From Comamonas terrae (GTDB lineage: Bacteria > Pseudomonadota > Gammaproteobacteria > Burkholderiales > Burkholderiaceae_C): 64,000 bases of DNA. The stretch is taken from positions 35,913 to 99,912 of the forward strand of contig NZ_BCNT01000015.1 in assembly GCF_001544075.1 (NCBI RefSeq). The letters run 5' to 3'. Positions 17,376 through 26,511 of the stretch are shown piece after piece (the stretch's first letter is position 1; every line of letters begins with the position of its first letter). The notes beneath the pieces are model-generated. The model had not been told where the DNA came from. It was given only the letters and a program-made list of their open reading frames with translations, and made no database searches. The position numbers and the translations under genes were made by a program.

Positions 17376-18362
17376 ATGAGCAAGAAGCCCGTTCGTGTCG
17401 CCGTCACCGGCGCCGCTGGCCAAATCGGTTACGCCCTGCTGTTTCGCATCGCCTCCGGCGAAATGCTGGGTAAGGATCAACCCGTCATTCTGCAACTGCT
17501 CGAGATTCCCGACGAGAAGGCACAGAACGCCCTGAAGGGCGTGATCATGGAACTGGAAGACTGCGCCTTCCCTCTGCTGGCCGGCATCGAAGCCCACAGC
17601 GACCCCCTGCAGGCCTTCAAGGATACCGACTACGCCCTGCTGGTCGGTGCCCGCCCCCGTGGCCCCGGCATGGAGCGCGCCGACCTGCTGGCCGCCAACG
17701 CCCAGATCTTCACCGCCCAGGGCAAGGCCCTGAACGCCGTGGCTTCGCGCAACGTGAAGGTGCTGGTCGTGGGCAACCCCGCCAACACCAACGCCTACAT
17801 CGCCATGAAGTCGGCTCCCGACCTGCCGGCCAAGAACTTCACCGCCATGCTGCGCCTGGACCACAACCGCGCTGCCTCGCAACTGGCAGCCAAGGGCGGC
17901 TTCAAGGTCGGCGACATCAAGAAGCTGACCGTCTGGGGCAACCACTCGCCCACGATGTACGCCGACTACCGCTTCGCCACCGTGGACGGCAAGTCGGTCA
18001 AGGACATGATCAACGACCAGGAGTGGAACAAGGACGTGTTCCTGCCCACCGTGGGCAAGCGCGGCGCCGCCATCATCGCGGCCCGCGGCCTGTCGTCGGC
18101 TGCCTCGGCTGCCAACGCCGCCATCGACCACATGCGTGACTGGGCCCTGGGCTCCAACGGCGAGTGGGTCACCATGGGCGTGCCTTCCAACGGTGAATAC
18201 GGCATTCCCGCCGGCATCGTGTTCGGCTTCCCCGTGACCACCGAAAACGGCGAATACAAGATCGTCGAGGGCCTGGAAATCGATGCCTTCTCGCAGGAAT
18301 GCATCGACAAGACCCTGGCCGAGCTGCAAGGCGAGCAGGACGGCGTCAAGCACCTGCTGTAA
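17376..18362 (+). CDS. mdh: Malate dehydrogenase
   Basis: A 328-residue malate dehydrogenase that interconverts malate and oxaloacetate. The dinucleotide site [20 protein letters not shown] lies at the N-terminus. [22 protein letters not shown] (substrate-binding Arg and proton-relay Asp) and [12 protein letters not shown] (catalytic His) follow. It belongs to the cytosolic-type group common in betaproteobacteria, not the E. coli type. CTGGAG lies 6 nt before the start. It is the first gene of a mdh-tam-lyase series and is divergent from gntR. Confidence 0.97.
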   Translation: MSKKPVRVAVTGAAGQIGYALLFRIASGEMLGKDQPVILQLLEIPDEKAQNALKGVIMELEDCAFPLLAGIEAHSDPLQAFKDTDYALLVGARPRGPGMERADLLAANAQIFTAQGKALNAVASRNVKVLVVGNPANTNAYIAMKSAPDLPAKNFTAMLRLDHNRAASQLAAKGGFKVGDIKKLTVWGNHSPTMYADYRFATVDGKSVKDMINDQEWNKDVFLPTVGKRGAAIIAARGLSSAASAANAAIDHMRDWALGSNGEWVTMGVPSNGEYGIPAGIVFGFPVTTENGEYKIVEGLEIDAFSQECIDKTLAELQGEQDGVKHLL

Positions 18363-18371
18363 GCAAGCATC

Positions 18372-19178
18372 ATGCAAGACTGGAACCCCGCGCTGTATCT
18401 GCGCTTTGCCAATGAGCGTACGCGCCCGGCCGCGGAGCTGCTGGCGCGGGTGCCTCTGGTCGCGCAACCGGACCGCAGCCTCCACGTCGTGGACCTGGGC
18501 TGCGGGCCCGGCAACTCCACCGAGTTGCTGGTCGAACGTTTCGCCGGTGCCCAGGTCCTGGGCATCGACAATTCCGAAGCCATGCTGGAGGCGGCGCGCC
18601 AGCTGCTGCCCCAGGCCCGCTTCGCCTACGGCGATATCGCCACCTGGGCGCCTGAAGCAGGCCAGCCCGCCCCCGACCTGATCTATGCCAACGCTTCCCT
18701 GCAGTGGGTGGGCGGGCATGAGCAGCTGATTCCCCGTCTGCTGTCGACGCTGGCCCCTGGCGGCGTGCTGGCCGTGCAGATGCCCGACAACCGCGAGGAA
18801 CCGACGCACCGGCTGATGCGCGAGGTCGCCAGCCTGCCGCAGTTCGCGCCCCATATCGGCGAAGCGGACAAGGTGCGTACCGAGATCCTGCCCATACGGG
18901 CTTATTACGATCTGCTGGCCGCTCCCGGGCGCGGGGTGCAGAGCGTGGATGTGTGGCACACCGTCTACCAGCACCCCATGGACTCGGCCGCCGCCATCGT
19001 GCAATGGCTGCGCGGTACCGGACTCAAGCCTTTTGTGGAAGGCCTGCCCGCCGGGCTGCAGGCCGAGTTCCTGGCCGAATACGAGCGCCGCGTGGACGCC
19101 GCCTATCCCGCGCGTGCGGACGGCAAGCGCCTGCTGGCATTTCCCCGTCTCTTTCTGGTGGCGCAGCGCAAGCCATGA
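18372..19178 (+). CDS. tam: Trans-aconitate 2-methyltransferase
   Basis: A 268-residue SAM-dependent methyltransferase that esterifies trans-aconitate, a spontaneous isomer of the aconitase intermediate that inhibits aconitase. The opening WNPALYLRFANERTRPAAEL is typical of Tam. The SAM site VVDLGCGPGNSTELL is at about 39-53, and NASLQWVGGHEQL and VQMPDNREEPTH are further Tam segments. It starts 9 nt after mdh and ends in an ATGA overlap with the next gene. The setting, with acnB downstream, fits the substrate. Confidence 0.93.
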   Translation: MQDWNPALYLRFANERTRPAAELLARVPLVAQPDRSLHVVDLGCGPGNSTELLVERFAGAQVLGIDNSEAMLEAARQLLPQARFAYGDIATWAPEAGQPAPDLIYANASLQWVGGHEQLIPRLLSTLAPGGVLAVQMPDNREEPTHRLMREVASLPQFAPHIGEADKVRTEILPIRAYYDLLAAPGRGVQSVDVWHTVYQHPMDSAAAIVQWLRGTGLKPFVEGLPAGLQAEFLAEYERRVDAAYPARADGKRLLAFPRLFLVAQRKP

Positions 19179-20188
19179 CTGCCCAACTCGTACATCCCGC
19201 CCAGGTCCTGCTCGATGCGCAGGGCGGCGCCCGGCGCCTGCCCGTCTGCGACCACTACAGCGGCGTGGAAGCGCGCATGCGCAAAAGCCTGCAGCTGCAG
19301 GCCGAGATGCTGCAGGAGTTCGGCGCCTGCGTGTTCGACGTCACGCTGGACTGCGAGGACGGCGCTCCCGTGGGACAGGAACTGGCACATGCCCGCCTGG
19401 TGGCCTCGCTGGCCAATGGCGCCGTGGCCGCCACACCCGGCGTGCGCGTGGCAGCCCGCGTGCATGCGGCCGACCATGCGGCCTTCCAGCAGGACATGGA
19501 CATCATCGCCGGCGAGGCCGGTGAGAGCCTGTGCCACATCATGGTCCCCAAGGTGGAAAGCGTGGACGATGTGCTGGCTGCCGAAAAAGCCCTGCAGCGC
19601 GCATCCGGAAAGCGCATACCGCTCCATGTTCTGATTGAATCGCCGGCGGCCGTGCACCGTGCCTTCGACATTGCCGCGCATCCGCTGGTGCAGAGCATCT
19701 CGTTCGGGCTGATGGACTTCGTCTCGGCCCACGGCGGCGCGATTCCCGCGTCGGCCATGACGGCCCAGGGCCAGTTCGAGCACCCGCTGGTGGTGCGCGC
19801 CAAGCTGGAGATCGCCGCGGCCTGCCATGCCCACGGCAAGGTGCCTTCGCATTGCGTGGTCACCGAATTCAGGAATCCCCAGGCCCTGGAGGCCTGTGCG
19901 CAGAAAGCCGCGCGCGAACTGGGATACACGCGCATGTGGAGCATCCACCCGGACCAGATCCGTCCCATATTGCGCGCTTTTGCGCCTGCCGCTGACGAGG
20001 TGCGACAGGCGGCACAAATTCTTACCTCTGCGGCAGTGCAGAATTGGGCCCCCATCAGTTTGGATGGGGTATTACATGATCGCGCGAGCTATCGCTATTT
20101 CTGGCAGTTGCTGGAGCGCGCTCACCAGACAGGGCAGGCCTTACCGGATGCGGTGCAGCCGTGGTTTGCTCCTGAACCAACCCATTGA
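19175..20188 (+). CDS. HpcH/HpaI aldolase / CitE-like CoA-ester lyase family protein
   Basis: A 337-residue TIM-barrel protein of the HpcH/HpaI-CitE superfamily, metal-dependent lyases acting on acyl-CoA thioesters such as malyl-CoA or citryl-CoA. The motifs are FDVTLDCEDGAPVG (metal or phosphate side), IMVPKVESVDDV, HVLIESPAAV with the metal-binding Glu, and SFGLMDFVSAHG. The start at 19175 overlaps the tam stop (ATGA), so the genes are coupled. The frame is open upstream, but that part is the shadow of tam. The exact substrate is unknown. A CitE-like, citramalyl-CoA or malyl-CoA lyase are all possible. Confidence 0.87.
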   Translation: MTAQLVHPAQVLLDAQGGARRLPVCDHYSGVEARMRKSLQLQAEMLQEFGACVFDVTLDCEDGAPVGQELAHARLVASLANGAVAATPGVRVAARVHAADHAAFQQDMDIIAGEAGESLCHIMVPKVESVDDVLAAEKALQRASGKRIPLHVLIESPAAVHRAFDIAAHPLVQSISFGLMDFVSAHGGAIPASAMTAQGQFEHPLVVRAKLEIAAACHAHGKVPSHCVVTEFRNPQALEACAQKAARELGYTRMWSIHPDQIRPILRAFAPAADEVRQAAQILTSAAVQNWAPISLDGVLHDRASYRYFWQLLERAHQTGQALPDAVQPWFAPEPTH

Positions 20189-20219
20189 ACCTCAAGCAAA
20201 GTCTGCAGGAGCCTTTCCT

Positions 20220-20801
20220 ATGAAGACCCTCATCGCCACTCTTTTGATCGCAGCCCCCCTGGTTGCAGCCAGCTCCTTCGCCCAGGCCCAGGGCACGACC
20301 CCGGCCAAGGCCACTGCCGCAAAGAAGACGGTTCAAAAGACGGCCAAGAAGCCTGCTGCCAAGAAGGGCGCCAAGGCTGCGGCCGGCGCTGCAGCCGCCG
20401 GCACAGCAGCCGCTGCCGTGGCTGCGGCTCCTGCCGCCCCGCTGTCCACCGAGGAGCTGGCCGTATCCGAACGCGTGTTCAAGGGCCGCATTCCCTGCGA
20501 ACTCGGCGCCTATGTGAACGTGACGGCCGACAGCACCAATCCCGGCTACTTCTTCGTGGACGGCCGCGGCTTCAAGTACCACATGTCGCCCGTGAAGACC
20601 ACCACGGGCACGGTGCGCCTGGAGGACAAGGCCGCCGGCGCCGTGTGGCTGCAGATCGCCAACAAGTCCATGCTCATGAACCAGAAGGCCGGCCAGCGCC
20701 TGGCCGACGAATGCATGAGCCCCGAGCAGCAGCAGGTGGCAGAAGCCATCAAGAAGAACCCGCCTCCCAGCCTGCTGGACGCGCCCAAGCCCGCCCAGTA
20801 A
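20220..20801 (+). CDS. Small exported Lys/Ala-rich protein of unknown function
   Basis: A 193-residue protein not recognised beyond its layout. A signal peptide (MKTLIATLLIAAPLVAASSFAQA) is followed by about 55 residues rich in Lys and Ala (KKTVQKTAKKPAAKKGAK), much like a histone H1 tail. A compact C-terminal domain has two cysteines (IPCELGAYVNV and ADECMSPEQQ), which could form a disulfide. The AGGAG-type site in GCAGGAGCC lies about 10 nt upstream. It sits between the CitE-like gene (31 nt upstream) and acnB. The basic tail could bind anionic envelope polymers; this is speculative. Confidence 0.75.
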   Translation: MKTLIATLLIAAPLVAASSFAQAQGTTPAKATAAKKTVQKTAKKPAAKKGAKAAAGAAAAGTAAAAVAAAPAAPLSTEELAVSERVFKGRIPCELGAYVNVTADSTNPGYFFVDGRGFKYHMSPVKTTTGTVRLEDKAAGAVWLQIANKSMLMNQKAGQRLADECMSPEQQQVAEAIKKNPPPSLLDAPKPAQ

Positions 20802-20911
20802 GGCGATAGAGCGCAACGCGCGCAGCCGCAGAGCCGCCATGCCCGCCCGTGGCGGTTCTGTGTAGCGTGCCTGGCGCACAGCCTTTTTCTAAAAACCATT
20901 GGAGAGAACCC

Positions 20912-23503
20912 ATGTTGAAAGCCTACCGTGACCATGTGGCCGAACGCGCCGCATTAGGCATCCCCCCGCTGCCTCTGGATGCCAAGCAGGTCGCCGAGCT
21001 GATCGAGCTGATCAAGAACCCGCCCGCCGGCGAGGAAGCGTTCCTGCTCGACCTGCTGACCCACCGCGTGCCTCCGGGCGTGGACGACGCGGCCAAGGTC
21101 AAGGCTTCCTTCCTGGCCGCCGTCGCCCACGGTGATATCCAGGTGGGCCTGATCTCCAAGGCCAAGGCCACCGAGCTGCTGGGCACCATGGTCGGCGGCT
21201 ACAACGTGCATCCGCTGATCGAGCTGCTGGACGACGCCGAAGTCGCCGCCATCGCCGCCGAGGGCCTGAAGAAGACCCTGCTGATGTTCGACTACTTCAA
21301 TGACGTGGCCGCCAAGGCCAAGGCCGGCAATGCCAAGGCCCAGGAAGTGATGCAGTCGTGGGCCGACGCCGAGTGGTTCACCTCGCGCCCCGAAGTCGAG
21401 AAGAAGATCACCGTCACCGTGTTCAAGGTGCCCGGCGAGACCAACACCGACGACCTGTCGCCCGCGCCCGATGCCTGGAGCCGTCCCGACATCCCGCTGC
21501 ACTACCTGGCGATGCTCAAGAACACCCGTCCCGATGCGGCCTTCAAGCCCGAGGAAGACGGCAAGCGCGGCCCCATCCAGTTCATCGAGGACCTGAAGAA
21601 GAAGGGCCACCTGGTCGCCTACGTGGGCGACGTGGTCGGCACCGGTTCCAGCCGCAAGTCGGCCACCAACAGCGTGATCTGGGCCACGGGCGCCGACATC
21701 CCCTTCGTGCCCAACAAGCGCTTCGGCGGCGTCACGCTGGGCGGCAAGATCGCTCCCATCTTCTTCAACACGCAGGAAGACTCGGGCTCGCTGCCCATCG
21801 AAGTCGATGTGTCGAAGATGGAAATGGGCGACGTGCTCGACATCTTCCCCTATGACGGCAAGATCGAGAAGAACGGCGAGAAGATTGCCGACTTCGCGCT
21901 CAAGAGCGACGTGCTGCTGGACGAAGTGCGCGCCGGCGGCCGCATCAACCTGATCATCGGCCGCTCGCTGACCGCCAAGGCCCGTGAAGCCCTGGGCCTG
22001 CCCGCATCGACCGCCTTCCGCCTGCCCCAGGCGCCTGCCGAGTCCAAGGCCGGCTTCACGCTGGCCCAGAAGATGGTCGGCCGCGCCTGCGGCCTGCCCG
22101 AAGGCTTCGGCGTGCGCCCCGGCACCTACTGCGAGCCGCGCATGACCACCGTGGGCTCGCAGGACACCACCGGCCCCATGACCCGCGACGAGCTGAAGGA
22201 CCTGGCCTGCCTGGGCTTCAGCGCCGACATGGTGATGCAGTCCTTCTGCCACACCGCGGCCTATCCCAAGCCCGTGGACGTGAAGACCCACCGCGAGCTG
22301 CCCGCCTTCATCTCCAACCGCGGCGGCGTGGCCCTGCGTCCCGGCGACGGCGTGATCCACAGCTGGCTCAACCGCCTGCTGCTGCCCGACACCGTGGGCA
22401 CCGGCGGCGACTCGCACACCCGCTTCCCCATCGGCATCTCCTTCCCCGCGGGCTCGGGCCTGGTGGCCTTCGGCGCCGCCACCGGCGTGATGCCGCTGGA
22501 CATGCCCGAATCCGTGTTGGTGCGCTTCAAGGGCGAAATGCAGCCCGGCGTGACCCTGCGCGACCTGGTGCATGCGATTCCGCTGTACGCGATCAAGGCC
22601 GGCCTGCTGACCGTGGCCAAGGCCGGCAAGAAGAACATCTTCTCCGGCAAGATCCTGGAAATCGAAGGCCTGCCCGACCTGAAGGTGGAACAGGCATTTG
22701 AACTCTCGGACGCCTCGGCCGAGCGCTCGGCCGCCGGCTGCACGATCAAGCTCAACAAGGAGCCGATCATCGAGTACCTGAAGTCCAACGTGGTGCTGAT
22801 GAAGAACATGATCGCCGACGGCTATCAGGACGCGAAGACGCTGCAGCGCCGCATCGAGAAGGTCGAGGCCTGGCTGGCCAAGCCCGACCTGCTCGAGGCC
22901 GACAAGGACGCCGAGTACGCCGCCGTGATCGAGATCGACCTGGCCGACATCAAGGAACCCATCGTCTGCTGCCCCAACGACCCGGACGATGCCAAGTTCC
23001 TGTCCGAAGTGGCCGGCACCAAGATCGACGAAGCCTTCATCGGCTCGTGCATGACCAACATCGGCCACTTCCGCGCCGCGGCCAAGCTGCTGGGCGGCCA
23101 GCGCGACATCCCCGTCAAGCTGTGGGTGGCGCCGCCGACCAAGATGGACCAGAGCGAGCTGATCAAGGAAGGCCACTACGCGGCCTTCGGCACGGCCGGT
23201 GCGCGCACCGAAATGCCGGGCTGCTCGCTGTGCATGGGCAACCAGGCCCAGGTGCATGAAGGCGCGACGGTGATCTCCACCTCGACCCGCAACTTCCCCA
23301 ACCGCCTGGGCAAGAACACCAATGTGTTCCTGGGCTCGGCCGAGCTGGCCGCCATCGCCTCGCGCCTGGGCAAGCTGCCCACCAAGGAGGAATACCTCCA
23401 GGAAATGGGCGTGATCGATGCCGACAAGGCCAGCGTCTACCGCTACATGAACTTCGACCAGATCGAAGAGTACGCAGACGTGGCCAAGGGCGTCGCTGCC
23501 TAA
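20912..23503 (+). CDS. acnB: Aconitate hydratase B
   Basis: An 863-residue bifunctional aconitase B (citrate to isocitrate; also 2-methylisocitrate dehydratase in many proteobacteria). The AcnB-specific N-terminal HEAT-like domain ([21 protein letters not shown]) comes first, followed by the swivel domain with [14 protein letters not shown]. The catalytic domains have [13 protein letters not shown] and the [4Fe-4S] ligand segments SCMTNIGHF and [13 protein letters not shown] 20912 is preceded by GGAGAGA; the frame is open to a GTG at 20849 without a ribosome site. A second aconitase, acnA, lies 14 kb away. Confidence 0.97.
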   Translation: MLKAYRDHVAERAALGIPPLPLDAKQVAELIELIKNPPAGEEAFLLDLLTHRVPPGVDDAAKVKASFLAAVAHGDIQVGLISKAKATELLGTMVGGYNVHPLIELLDDAEVAAIAAEGLKKTLLMFDYFNDVAAKAKAGNAKAQEVMQSWADAEWFTSRPEVEKKITVTVFKVPGETNTDDLSPAPDAWSRPDIPLHYLAMLKNTRPDAAFKPEEDGKRGPIQFIEDLKKKGHLVAYVGDVVGTGSSRKSATNSVIWATGADIPFVPNKRFGGVTLGGKIAPIFFNTQEDSGSLPIEVDVSKMEMGDVLDIFPYDGKIEKNGEKIADFALKSDVLLDEVRAGGRINLIIGRSLTAKAREALGLPASTAFRLPQAPAESKAGFTLAQKMVGRACGLPEGFGVRPGTYCEPRMTTVGSQDTTGPMTRDELKDLACLGFSADMVMQSFCHTAAYPKPVDVKTHRELPAFISNRGGVALRPGDGVIHSWLNRLLLPDTVGTGGDSHTRFPIGISFPAGSGLVAFGAATGVMPLDMPESVLVRFKGEMQPGVTLRDLVHAIPLYAIKAGLLTVAKAGKKNIFSGKILEIEGLPDLKVEQAFELSDASAERSAAGCTIKLNKEPIIEYLKSNVVLMKNMIADGYQDAKTLQRRIEKVEAWLAKPDLLEADKDAEYAAVIEIDLADIKEPIVCCPNDPDDAKFLSEVAGTKIDEAFIGSCMTNIGHFRAAAKLLGGQRDIPVKLWVAPPTKMDQSELIKEGHYAAFGTAGARTEMPGCSLCMGNQAQVHEGATVISTSTRNFPNRLGKNTNVFLGSAELAAIASRLGKLPTKEEYLQEMGVIDADKASVYRYMNFDQIEEYADVAKGVAA

Positions 23504-23534
23504 GGCCGAGGGGCCCTTTCGGGGCCTTGCGCCC

Positions 23535-23567
23535 AAGCCCGCGGGATGCGAGTCCCGCGGGCTTTTT
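23535..23567. terminator. Intrinsic terminator between acnB and the convergent regulator
   Basis: GCCCGCGGGA and TCCCGCGGGC (23537-23546, 23553-23562) form a 10-bp stem with a TGCGAG loop, followed by T5. It ends 5 nt before the stop codon of the opposite-strand gene and probably serves mainly acnB. Confidence 0.88.
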
Positions 23568-23572
23568 CTTTG

Positions 23573-24433
23573 TCAGGCCGCCTGTTGCCGCAGCTGCTGC
23601 AGCGCCGCCTGGGTCTCGGCGTTGGCCGGGAAGAAGGACTCCACGGCCAGCTCCTGCAGCGTCACGTCCACGGGCGTGCCGAAGATGGTGATGGTGCTGA
23701 TGAAGCTCAGCGTGCCCAGCGGGGTGCGCAGCTCGAAGGGCACGGCGATGGGGCTGGGCGGCGGGGTGTCTGGGGCCTCGGTGAACGGATAGGCCGCGAT
23801 CTCGTCGTGCAGCGCCTGCAGCGCGCCGTCGGCCGTGGCCGCGATCTGCTGCTGCAGCCGGTGCAGCAGATGGGTGCGCCACTGCGCGGCATTGGCCAGG
23901 CGCGGGCCCAGGCCCTCGGGGTGCAGGCTCAGGCGCAGCACGTTCACGGGGGGCGCCAGCAGGTGTGGCGCGACGCCGTCCAGCAGCAGCGGCACGACGG
24001 CGTTGGCGGCCACCAGGTTCCAGTGCCGGTCCACGGCCAGGGCCGGATTGGGCTCGTGGCCCTTGAGCACCAGGTCCACGGCCTGGCGCGCGGCCGCGAG
24101 GTCGGGGTGGTCCAGCGGCCGCGCCTGGTACATGGGCGCAAAGCCCGCGGCCACCAGCAGCGCATTGCGCTCGCGCAGCGGCACGGCCAGGCGCTCGGCC
24201 AGGCGCAGCACCATCTCGCGGCTGGGCTGGGCCCGGCCGGTCTCCACATAGCTCAGGTGGCGGGTGGAGATCTCGGCCTCCAGCGCCAGGCCCTGCTGGC
24301 TGAGGCGCCGGTGCTGGCGCCAGTGGCGCAGATGCTCGCCGAACGGCGCGCGCGCGCCGGGCGGCGCATGGGGGGCATGGGCGGCCTGGAAGGCGTGGAA
24401 GGCATGGGAAGAGGGCGCGGTGCTGGAAGTCAT
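23573..24433 (-). CDS. XRE regulator with MmyB-like ligand-binding domain
   Basis: A 286-residue regulator. An N-terminal low-complexity segment (His/Ala/Pro-rich) is followed by a helix-turn-helix (HLRHWRQHRRLSQQGLALEA, STRHLSYVETGRAQPSREM). Then comes a PAS-like MmyB domain (NALLVAAGFAP, LVLKGHEPNPALAVDRHWN, and LSFISTITIFGTPVDVTLQE near the end). Members of this group sense small hydrophobic ligands and often control one neighbouring oxidoreductase or membrane gene. The divergent small membrane protein at 24575 is the obvious candidate target. ATG 24433 is used; an ATG three codons upstream at 24442 is also possible. Confidence 0.9.
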   Translation of the reverse strand: MTSSTAPSSHAFHAFQAAHAPHAPPGARAPFGEHLRHWRQHRRLSQQGLALEAEISTRHLSYVETGRAQPSREMVLRLAERLAVPLRERNALLVAAGFAPMYQARPLDHPDLAAARQAVDLVLKGHEPNPALAVDRHWNLVAANAVVPLLLDGVAPHLLAPPVNVLRLSLHPEGLGPRLANAAQWRTHLLHRLQQQIAATADGALQALHDEIAAYPFTEAPDTPPPSPIAVPFELRTPLGTLSFISTITIFGTPVDVTLQELAVESFFPANAETQAALQQLRQQAA

Positions 24434-24574
24434 GGCCTGCATCGTAGTGGCAGGCCGCAGGCAAGGCCATGACCTGCGAGGTTATCGACGCTGTGCAGGC
24501 GCATGGCAATCATGGACCCCAGCAGCCGGCACAGGGCCGGCCGCCAGACCTTCTTCGTTCCACAGGAGTTTTCC

Positions 24575-24997
24575 ATGTCCCTCTTTGCTTCCCCCCGTTT
24601 CCTGTCCCGTGTGATGTGGGCCGATGCCGCCTCCTGCGCTGCCACGGGCGCGCTGCAGCTGGGCGCCGCGCAGCCGCTGGCCGAACTGACGGGCCTGCCT
24701 GCGCCGCTGCTGACGGGCACGGGCATTTTCCTGCTGGCCTATGCGCTGGCCGCCGCGTGGATGGCGCGCCGCCAGCCCGCGCCGCGCACGCTGATCGGCC
24801 TGGTGGCCCTGGGCAATCTGGGCTGGGCGCTGGGCTGCGCGGTGCTGATCTTTGCCTCGGACCTGGCGCTGAGCGCCTGGGGCGTGGCCTGGGTGGCGGC
24901 GCAGGCCGCCGTGGTGCTGGCGCTGGCCGATCTGCAATGGGCGGGCCTGCGTGCCACGCGCGAGGCGGCCCGGCAGACCCGGCAGGCGGTAGCTTGA
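24575..24997 (+). CDS. Small four-helix membrane protein
   Basis: A 140-residue integral membrane protein with about four hydrophobic helices (roughly residues 10-30, 40-60, 70-95 and 97-118) and a polar C-terminal tail (ATREAARQTRQA). CAGGAG lies 6 nt before ATG 24575. I do not recognise the family with confidence. The first helix pair (MWADAASCAATGALQL, LAELTGLPAPLL) resembles small proteins next to MmyB-type regulators in other proteobacteria. It is divergent from such a regulator and is probably its target. Confidence 0.8.
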   Translation: MSLFASPRFLSRVMWADAASCAATGALQLGAAQPLAELTGLPAPLLTGTGIFLLAYALAAAWMARRQPAPRTLIGLVALGNLGWALGCAVLIFASDLALSAWGVAWVAAQAAVVLALADLQWAGLRATREAARQTRQAVA

Positions 24998-25012
24998 TGC
25001 ACCAGAAATGAG

Positions 25013-25088
25013 AGCTGGCAGCGCCCTTTCTTCAATGGAGTCAGCTCATTTTCATGCTGAATACCAGGAGCGGCAGGCGCTGCCAGCT
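25013..25088 (+). repeat. Large inverted repeat, dispersed-repeat family copy
   Basis: AGCTGGCAGCGCC (25013-25025) and GGCGCTGCCAGCT (25076-25088) are a perfect 13-bp inverted pair. An inner pair TCAGC/GCTGA lies at 25041-25045 and 25056-25060. The ends match the AGCTGCYRGCGC core seen elsewhere in the window. It lies 15 nt after the upstream stop codon and may act as a transcript end or a mobile palindrome. Confidence 0.6.
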
Positions 25089-25164
25089 ATGCTTTTCGTT
25101 ATACCCGCCATGCGCCTCGGCGGATACGCATTTTCGGGCCGCTGGGGATAATGGCGGTACCGCT

Positions 25165-25206
25165 TAAAATTCGCGGTTGCGCCGCGCTGGCGCATTCTTC
25201 GCAACC
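25165..25206 (+). promoter_or_regulatory. Possible -10 box and leader hairpin before yhhQ
   Basis: TAAAAT at 25165-25170 could be a -10 box. Just after it, GGTTGCG (25175-25181) and CGCAACC (25200-25206) form a 7-bp stem, with an alternative inner pairing GCGCC/GGCGC. I could not fit it to the preQ1 riboswitch consensus, so regulation by queuosine precursors is not claimed. Confidence 0.3.
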
Positions 25207-25244
25207 ATGGGTTCCCTCGCCCCCATCGACCAAAAAGGACTGTC

Positions 25245-25925
25245 ATGACATCCGCTCATGCCGTGCAGACGCCATCGTCGCGCGTGCCCTTCTACCTCTC
25301 TGTGCTCGTGGCGTTCCACATCGCCATCGTCATCGCCAGCAACTATCTGGTGCAGCTGCCGATCATGCTTTTCGGCTTTCACAGCACCTGGGGCGCCTTC
25401 AGCTTCCCGTTCATCTTCCTGGCCACCGACCTGACGGTGCGCCTGATCGGCAAGGCCGAGGCGCGGCGCGTGATCACGCGCGCCATGCTGCCCGCGCTTC
25501 TCGTGTCCTATGTGGTGGGCGTGCTGTTCCATGAAGGCCGCTTCAACGGCTGGGACGCGCTGCAGAGCTTCAACAGCTTCGTGTTCCGCATTGCGCTGGC
25601 CAGCTTTGCCGCCTATGTGCTGGGCCAGCTGCTGGACATCCAGGTCTTCGACCGCATCCGCCAGAAAAGCCATGCTTGGTGGCTGGCGCCGGCAGCCGCC
25701 TCGGTGTTCGGCCAGGTGCTGGACACGGCGGCTTTCTTCTCGATCGCCTTCTGGCACAGCAGCGATGCCTTCATGGCCGCCCACTGGGTGGAGATCGCCA
25801 TGGTCGACTACGTGATCAAGCTGGCCGTGAGCCTGCTGCTTTTCGTGCCCGCCTATGGCGTGGTGCTGGCCACCATCGTGCGGGCCATGCGCATGCCGGC
25901 GGCGCCGGCGACGGCGGCGTCCTGA
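25245..25925 (+). CDS. yhhQ: YhhQ-family queuosine precursor transporter
   Basis: A 226-residue membrane protein with about six helices, of the YhhQ/ECF-S-like family that takes up 7-cyano-7-deazaguanine (preQ0) or preQ1 for tRNA queuosine. Recognisable segments are ASNYLVQLPIMLFGFHSTWGAF, FPFIFLATDLTVRLIGKAEAR, then AAYVLGQLLDIQVFDRIRQ, and FGQVLDTAAFFSIAFW. A GGAC motif precedes the start. It is followed by a strong terminator, so it is probably monocistronic. Substrate is from family knowledge. Confidence 0.9.
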   Translation: MTSAHAVQTPSSRVPFYLSVLVAFHIAIVIASNYLVQLPIMLFGFHSTWGAFSFPFIFLATDLTVRLIGKAEARRVITRAMLPALLVSYVVGVLFHEGRFNGWDALQSFNSFVFRIALASFAAYVLGQLLDIQVFDRIRQKSHAWWLAPAAASVFGQVLDTAAFFSIAFWHSSDAFMAAHWVEIAMVDYVIKLAVSLLLFVPAYGVVLATIVRAMRMPAAPATAAS

Positions 25926-25951
25926 ACGCAGCCTGTGCTTGCACCGTCGCA

Positions 25952-25977
25952 GCCCCTCTCCGCAGGGGCATTTTTTT
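25952..25977 (+). terminator. Intrinsic terminator after yhhQ
   Basis: GCCCCT and AGGGGC form a 6-bp stem with a CTCCGC loop, followed after one A by T7. It begins 27 nt after the stop codon. Confidence 0.85.
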
Positions 25978-26046
25978 GGGGTCTGCCGTGGCCATGAAAA
26001 GGGCTGCCTGCAGGGGCGGTCTTCGAAGAGCAGGGCACCTGCGCGT

Positions 26047-26511
26047 TCAGGCTTGGCTCTGCAGATAGTTCTCCAGCCCCACTTTGTCGATCAGCCCCAG
26101 CTGCTTTTCCAGCCAGTAGGCATGGTCTTCCTCGGTGTCGCGCAGCTGGGCCAGCAGGAGGTCGCGGCTCACGTAGTCGCGGTGCTGCTCGCACAGCGCC
26201 ATGCCTTGCTGGAGGCCGGCGCGCACCTCGTATTCGGTGTCCAGGTCCTTGCGCAGCATCTCGGGCACGGTCTCGCCGGGCGTGAATTCCTTGGGGCGCA
26301 TGTCGGGGCGGCCGCCCAGCATCAGGATGCGGCGCAGCAGCGCGTCGGCATGCTGGGTCTCTTCCTGCATCTCGTGGTCCAGGCGCGTGAAGAGCCTGGT
26401 GAAGCCCTGGTCTTCATAGATGCGCGAATGCACGAAGTACTGGTCGCGCGCCGCCAGCTCGCCGCGCAGCAGGTCCTTGAGGTAGTCGACGACTTCGGGA
26501 TGGCCTTGCAT
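26047..26511 (-). CDS. bfr: Bacterioferritin-type ferritin lacking the haem Met ligand
   Basis: A 154-residue four-helix ferritin that stores iron in a 24-mer. The ferroxidase residues match E. coli Bfr: Glu in [11 protein letters not shown], the Glu and His of EETQHAD, Glu in [10 protein letters not shown], and the Glu and His of [11 protein letters not shown]. The position of the haem-ligating Met52 (EMKHAD in E. coli) is Thr here (ETQHAD), so this subunit probably does not bind haem in the usual way. The C-terminus [10 protein letters not shown] is typical. ATG 26511 is chosen by homology; the longer open frame upstream is intergenic. The next gene runs divergently toward a TonB receptor. 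Confidence 0.93.
   Translation of the reverse strand: MQGHPEVVDYLKDLLRGELAARDQYFVHSRIYEDQGFTRLFTRLDHEMQEETQHADALLRRILMLGGRPDMRPKEFTPGETVPEMLRKDLDTEYEVRAGLQQGMALCEQHRDYVSRDLLLAQLRDTEEDHAYWLEKQLGLIDKVGLENYLQSQA

Noticed and set aside
25140..25244. preQ1 riboswitch before yhhQ
   Set aside because: The conserved loop and A-rich tail of the known preQ1 classes could not be matched; only a plain hairpin is seen.
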